Positions 61,437 through 64,000 of a DNA stretch of 64,000 nt are shown here, piece after piece. A program made the position numbers and the translations under genes. Position 1 is the first letter of the stretch, and the number at the start of each line of letters is the position of its first letter. Origin of the DNA: Brevibacillus reuszeri (GTDB lineage Bacteria > Bacillota > Bacilli > Brevibacillales > Brevibacillaceae). Below the pieces are notes generated by a model that was not told where the DNA came from, searched no databases, and saw only the letters and a program-made list of their open reading frames with translations. The stretch covers positions 1 to 64,000 of the forward strand of contig NZ_BEXF01000014.1 of assembly GCF_002897295.1 (NCBI RefSeq). Direction: 5' to 3'.

Positions 61437-62708
61437 ATGAATATATTAGTCATTGGCGGCGGCGGTCGTGAGCATACGATTGCCTGGAAGCTGTTGCAAA
61501 GCCCGAAGGTAAAAAAGGTATACTGTGCGCCTGGCAATGGCGGTATCGCTGGATTGGCACAAAATGTACCGATTGGCGTCAACGATTTTGCTGCACTGGC
61601 TCAGTTTGCCAAGGATGAAGGAATTGATCTGACTGTGGTCGGTCCCGAAGATCCTTTGCTTGGCGGGATCGTGGACTTCTTTGAGGAGCGCAATCTGCCA
61701 ATCTATGGTCCTAACGGAAAAGCGGCGTTGATTGAAGGAAGCAAATCCTTTGCGAAAAGCTTGATGAAACGCTATAACATCCCGACCTCAGAGTACGAAT
61801 CGTTCCTTGATTACGAATCTGCGATTGCGTATGTTCGTGAAAAAGGAGCACCGATTGTCGTCAAGGCAGACGGACTCGCTGCGGGCAAAGGCGTTGTAGT
61901 GGCAGAGACACTTCAGGAAGCAGAGGAAGCACTTCGTCAAATCATGCAGGACCATGTATTTGGTGAAGCGGGAGCACGGGTCGTCATCGAAGAATGCATG
62001 CGCGGTGAAGAGCTGTCCTTGCTCGCTTTTGTCGATGGGGAAACGGTGAAGCCGATGATTACTTCCCAAGACCATAAACGAATTTTTAACGATGATCTCG
62101 GACCGAATACAGGTGGTATGGGAACCTATGCACCTGTTCCGCACATGTCTGACGTATTGGTTGATGAGGTCGTGGAAACGATCGTGAAGCCAATGGCGAA
62201 AGGGATGGCAAGTGACGGGATTCCGTTCAAAGGCATCCTGTATACTGGCCTCATGATCACGGAGCAAGGCCCAAAGGTAGTGGAGTTTAACGCGCGCTTT
62301 GGCGATCCGGAAACACAAGTGATCCTGCCGCTGTTGGAAACAGACTTGGTGGATATTTTCGTTGCAACGATCAAAGGTGAGCTGGATGCAGTGGATGTTA
62401 CCTGGAAAAAAGGCAGCGCTGTTTGTGTCGTGATGGCAGCTCCTGGCTATCCGGGTGAGTATCCAAAAGGTCAAGTCATCCAAGGCTTGAACAAAGTACG
62501 AGATCAAGTCACCGTGTTTCATGCGGGTACCAAAGAAACAGATGAAGGAATCGTCACCAGTGGTGGACGTGTGCTGGGCGTAGTGGGCACAGGTGAAAAC
62601 CTGGAAAAAGCACGTGAAGCAGCATATGCGGCTGTTGCGGAAATCTCCTTCGAGGGTGCTCAGTACCGCACTGATATCGCGGCAAAAGCGATGAAGCATC
62701 AAAAGTAA
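61437..62708 (+). CDS. purD: GAR synthetase
   Basis: A 423-residue ATP-grasp ligase joining phosphoribosylamine and glycine. MNILVIGGGGREHTIAWKL at the start, GPNGKAALIEGSKSFAKSLM, the ATP-grasp lid with VKADGLAAGKGVVVA, and FNARFGDPETQVILPLL are signatures. GGAGGA precedes the ATG. It ends the purHD block with a strong terminator. Confidence 0.97.
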   Translation: MNILVIGGGGREHTIAWKLLQSPKVKKVYCAPGNGGIAGLAQNVPIGVNDFAALAQFAKDEGIDLTVVGPEDPLLGGIVDFFEERNLPIYGPNGKAALIEGSKSFAKSLMKRYNIPTSEYESFLDYESAIAYVREKGAPIVVKADGLAAGKGVVVAETLQEAEEALRQIMQDHVFGEAGARVVIEECMRGEELSLLAFVDGETVKPMITSQDHKRIFNDDLGPNTGGMGTYAPVPHMSDVLVDEVVETIVKPMAKGMASDGIPFKGILYTGLMITEQGPKVVEFNARFGDPETQVILPLLETDLVDIFVATIKGELDAVDVTWKKGSAVCVVMAAPGYPGEYPKGQVIQGLNKVRDQVTVFHAGTKETDEGIVTSGGRVLGVVGTGENLEKAREAAYAAVAEISFEGAQYRTDIAAKAMKHQK

Positions 62709-62730
62709 GAGAACTTTTTCTTTCGTAATG

Positions 62731-62770
62731 AAAAGACCCAGGCAGCGATAAAAGCTGACCTGGGTCTTTT
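62731..62770. terminator. Bidirectional terminator after purD
   Basis: AAAAGACCCAGG / CCTGGGTCTTTT perfect 12-bp stem between convergent purD and MFS genes. Confidence 0.94.
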
Positions 62771-62775
62771 ACGAT

Positions 62776-63999
62776 TTATATACTGGCGTTTTCCGTAGCT
62801 ACAGCAGCTTTTTTCCCTTTGGCTCCTACCAGCTGGGACAGGAAGTAAACGACGAGGAACAAGAGCATACTGAGTGCTGACCAGCGGTACATAACCGAGT
62901 AGTTCGAATGAGTAGCGAGGACGCCGAGAAGCATGGAGCCTACAGCAATCCCCAGATCGATTGAGTTGAAAAACACGCCATTAGCCATCCCACGCTGCTC
63001 TGGAGTCACCTGCTTAACCATCCAGGCCTGGATCGACGGCTGGATCGTGCCGTACCCTAAGCCGTAGAAGAAGGCAGAAACGAGCAAAATAGACTGCGTA
63101 TGAGCAAGCGACAGGATAAGCAGGCTGATACCAACGAAAATCGCGCCAGGTGGCAAGACAGCCATGTGACCTTTGCGATCAAACAGCTTTCCGGAAAACG
63201 GACGAATCAAGACCATCGCAATGGCATTACACAAGAAGAAAGCACCGACATTTTCTATGTGGGCTTCTTTTCCATAGAGAGCCAAAAAGCTGAGCACACC
63301 GCCATACGTAATCGACAGACAAAAATTCAATGTGGCAGGCAGGAGCAGCTTTTTATCAAAGAACCGCCCAAGACCTTTTGGCGAAGGTGCAGCTGTTTTT
63401 TGCGGAGGCGCTGTCGGTCTGCTGTATGCACGTATGAGCTGCATCAACGGAAAAATAAGCGCGATCAAAAGAACGACAGTAACGAGCATCGAACCGAATC
63501 CGAACGTATTTAAAATGGCAAGGCCGATCATAGGACCGAGTGCCATAGCGAGACTGGTGGACAAGCCGAAATAGCCCATCCCTTCGCCAATTCGTTTGTT
63601 CGGAATCACGTTGGAAACAATAGTGGGGAAGGTAGTGCTTCCCATTCCAAAGCCGACCCCGACAAGCATGCGCATCAATAAGAAAAAGGCGATACCGCCC
63701 GCCAAATAATACCCCGCAGTTGCAAGTCCGACAAAGCATAAAGCAATGATGGCAAGCATTTTGCTGCTTCTTGTTTTCAGTGCTTCCCCTGTAAAAACCC
63801 TGGCAACGACAGCGGCGATACAAAACAGACTGATGACGAGGCTGACGACAAAATCATCTGCTTGAAAGGCCTCTTTTACGTATGCCGGAAAGGTCGGGGT
63901 CTGCATCTGAATCGTACTGAACAAGATCAAATTGCAAACAGTTAAAAGGACGAAATCTTTCGTCCATAGTTTCTCTCTAGCCTCTCCCAATGATGTCAC
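62776..63999 (-). CDS. MFS transporter (at window edge)
   Basis: About 407 residues with twelve predicted helices and MFS features such as RMLVGVGFGMGSTTFPTIV (motif region between helices 4 and 5) and GYGTIQPSIQAWMV. It resembles drug-efflux or YwoG-type exporters; substrate unknown. The first codon visible is GTG at 63999, one base from the edge, so the true start may lie beyond the window. Confidence 0.85.
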   Translation of the reverse strand: MTSLGEAREKLWTKDFVLLTVCNLILFSTIQMQTPTFPAYVKEAFQADDFVVSLVISLFCIAAVVARVFTGEALKTRSSKMLAIIALCFVGLATAGYYLAGGIAFFLLMRMLVGVGFGMGSTTFPTIVSNVIPNKRIGEGMGYFGLSTSLAMALGPMIGLAILNTFGFGSMLVTVVLLIALIFPLMQLIRAYSRPTAPPQKTAAPSPKGLGRFFDKKLLLPATLNFCLSITYGGVLSFLALYGKEAHIENVGAFFLCNAIAMVLIRPFSGKLFDRKGHMAVLPPGAIFVGISLLILSLAHTQSILLVSAFFYGLGYGTIQPSIQAWMVKQVTPEQRGMANGVFFNSIDLGIAVGSMLLGVLATHSNYSVMYRWSALSMLLFLVVYFLSQLVGAKGKKAAVATENASI

Positions 64000-64000
64000 T

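Overview
The window looks like a chromosomal segment of a Gram-positive, moderately GC-balanced Bacillales bacterium, most probably Brevibacillus or a close Paenibacillaceae relative. This rests on B. subtilis-like gene orders (yeaC-yeaD-yebA-guaA-pbuG-purE; ywrC/B/A/D), purine and Mg2+ riboswitches, PurR-like boxes and strong AGGAGG ribosome sites. The genus is an inference and was not tested by a search. I saw no transposase, integrase, phage gene or CRISPR array.

Layout. 1-1767: the 3' end of a 23S rRNA gene followed directly by fifteen tRNA genes and a terminator, with no 5S gene in between or after. 1922-9875: a MoxR ATPase / DUF58 / transglutaminase operon, then guaA and pbuG, each behind its own guanine riboswitch. 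9943-11498: a paralogous histidyl-tRNA synthetase gene behind a short leader ORF with three consecutive His codons and two alternative hairpins, apparently a translation-dependent attenuator. 11555-14639: two tandem M1-type peptidases. 14663-17823: purE-purK-purB. 17907-22795: an ABC ATPase and a very large FtsX-type permease fused to a third M1 peptidase. 22856-28873: an ECF sigma factor, a gene-free stretch full of palindromes and repeats, and a BceRS-BceAB-type antimicrobial-peptide sensing and detoxification module. 28952-37876: an Lrp-type regulator, a five-gene peptide ABC transporter, a split ChrA pair and a gamma-glutamyltransferase. 37899-47964: mixed housekeeping and signalling genes, mostly on the minus strand. 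48086-55226: purC-S-Q-L-F-M-N. 55262-59734: a membrane-anchored HTH protein, a thioredoxin / thioredoxin-reductase-like pair with a divergent Rrf2 regulator, and an M-box-controlled corA. 59784-62770: purH-purD. 62776-end: an MFS exporter running to the window edge.

Together the pur genes in three blocks encode the IMP branch (PurE,K,B,C,S,Q,L,F,M,N,H,D), with guaA for GMP and pbuG for base uptake. What B. subtilis keeps as one operon is cut here by about 30 kb and about 4.7 kb of unrelated genes, and each block has its own promoter with PurBox-like sequence. The most novel-looking signals are: (1) the His-codon leader in front of the second hisS; (2) a shared BceR-type operator (CTTACA-N4-TGTAAG) at the same distance from the -10 in three promoters: the ABC transporter, the ECF sigma factor, and a distant lipoprotein; (3) the FtsX permease-M1 peptidase fusion; and (4) an inverted pair of related structured elements plus tandem hairpin repeats between the sigma factor and the bce genes.
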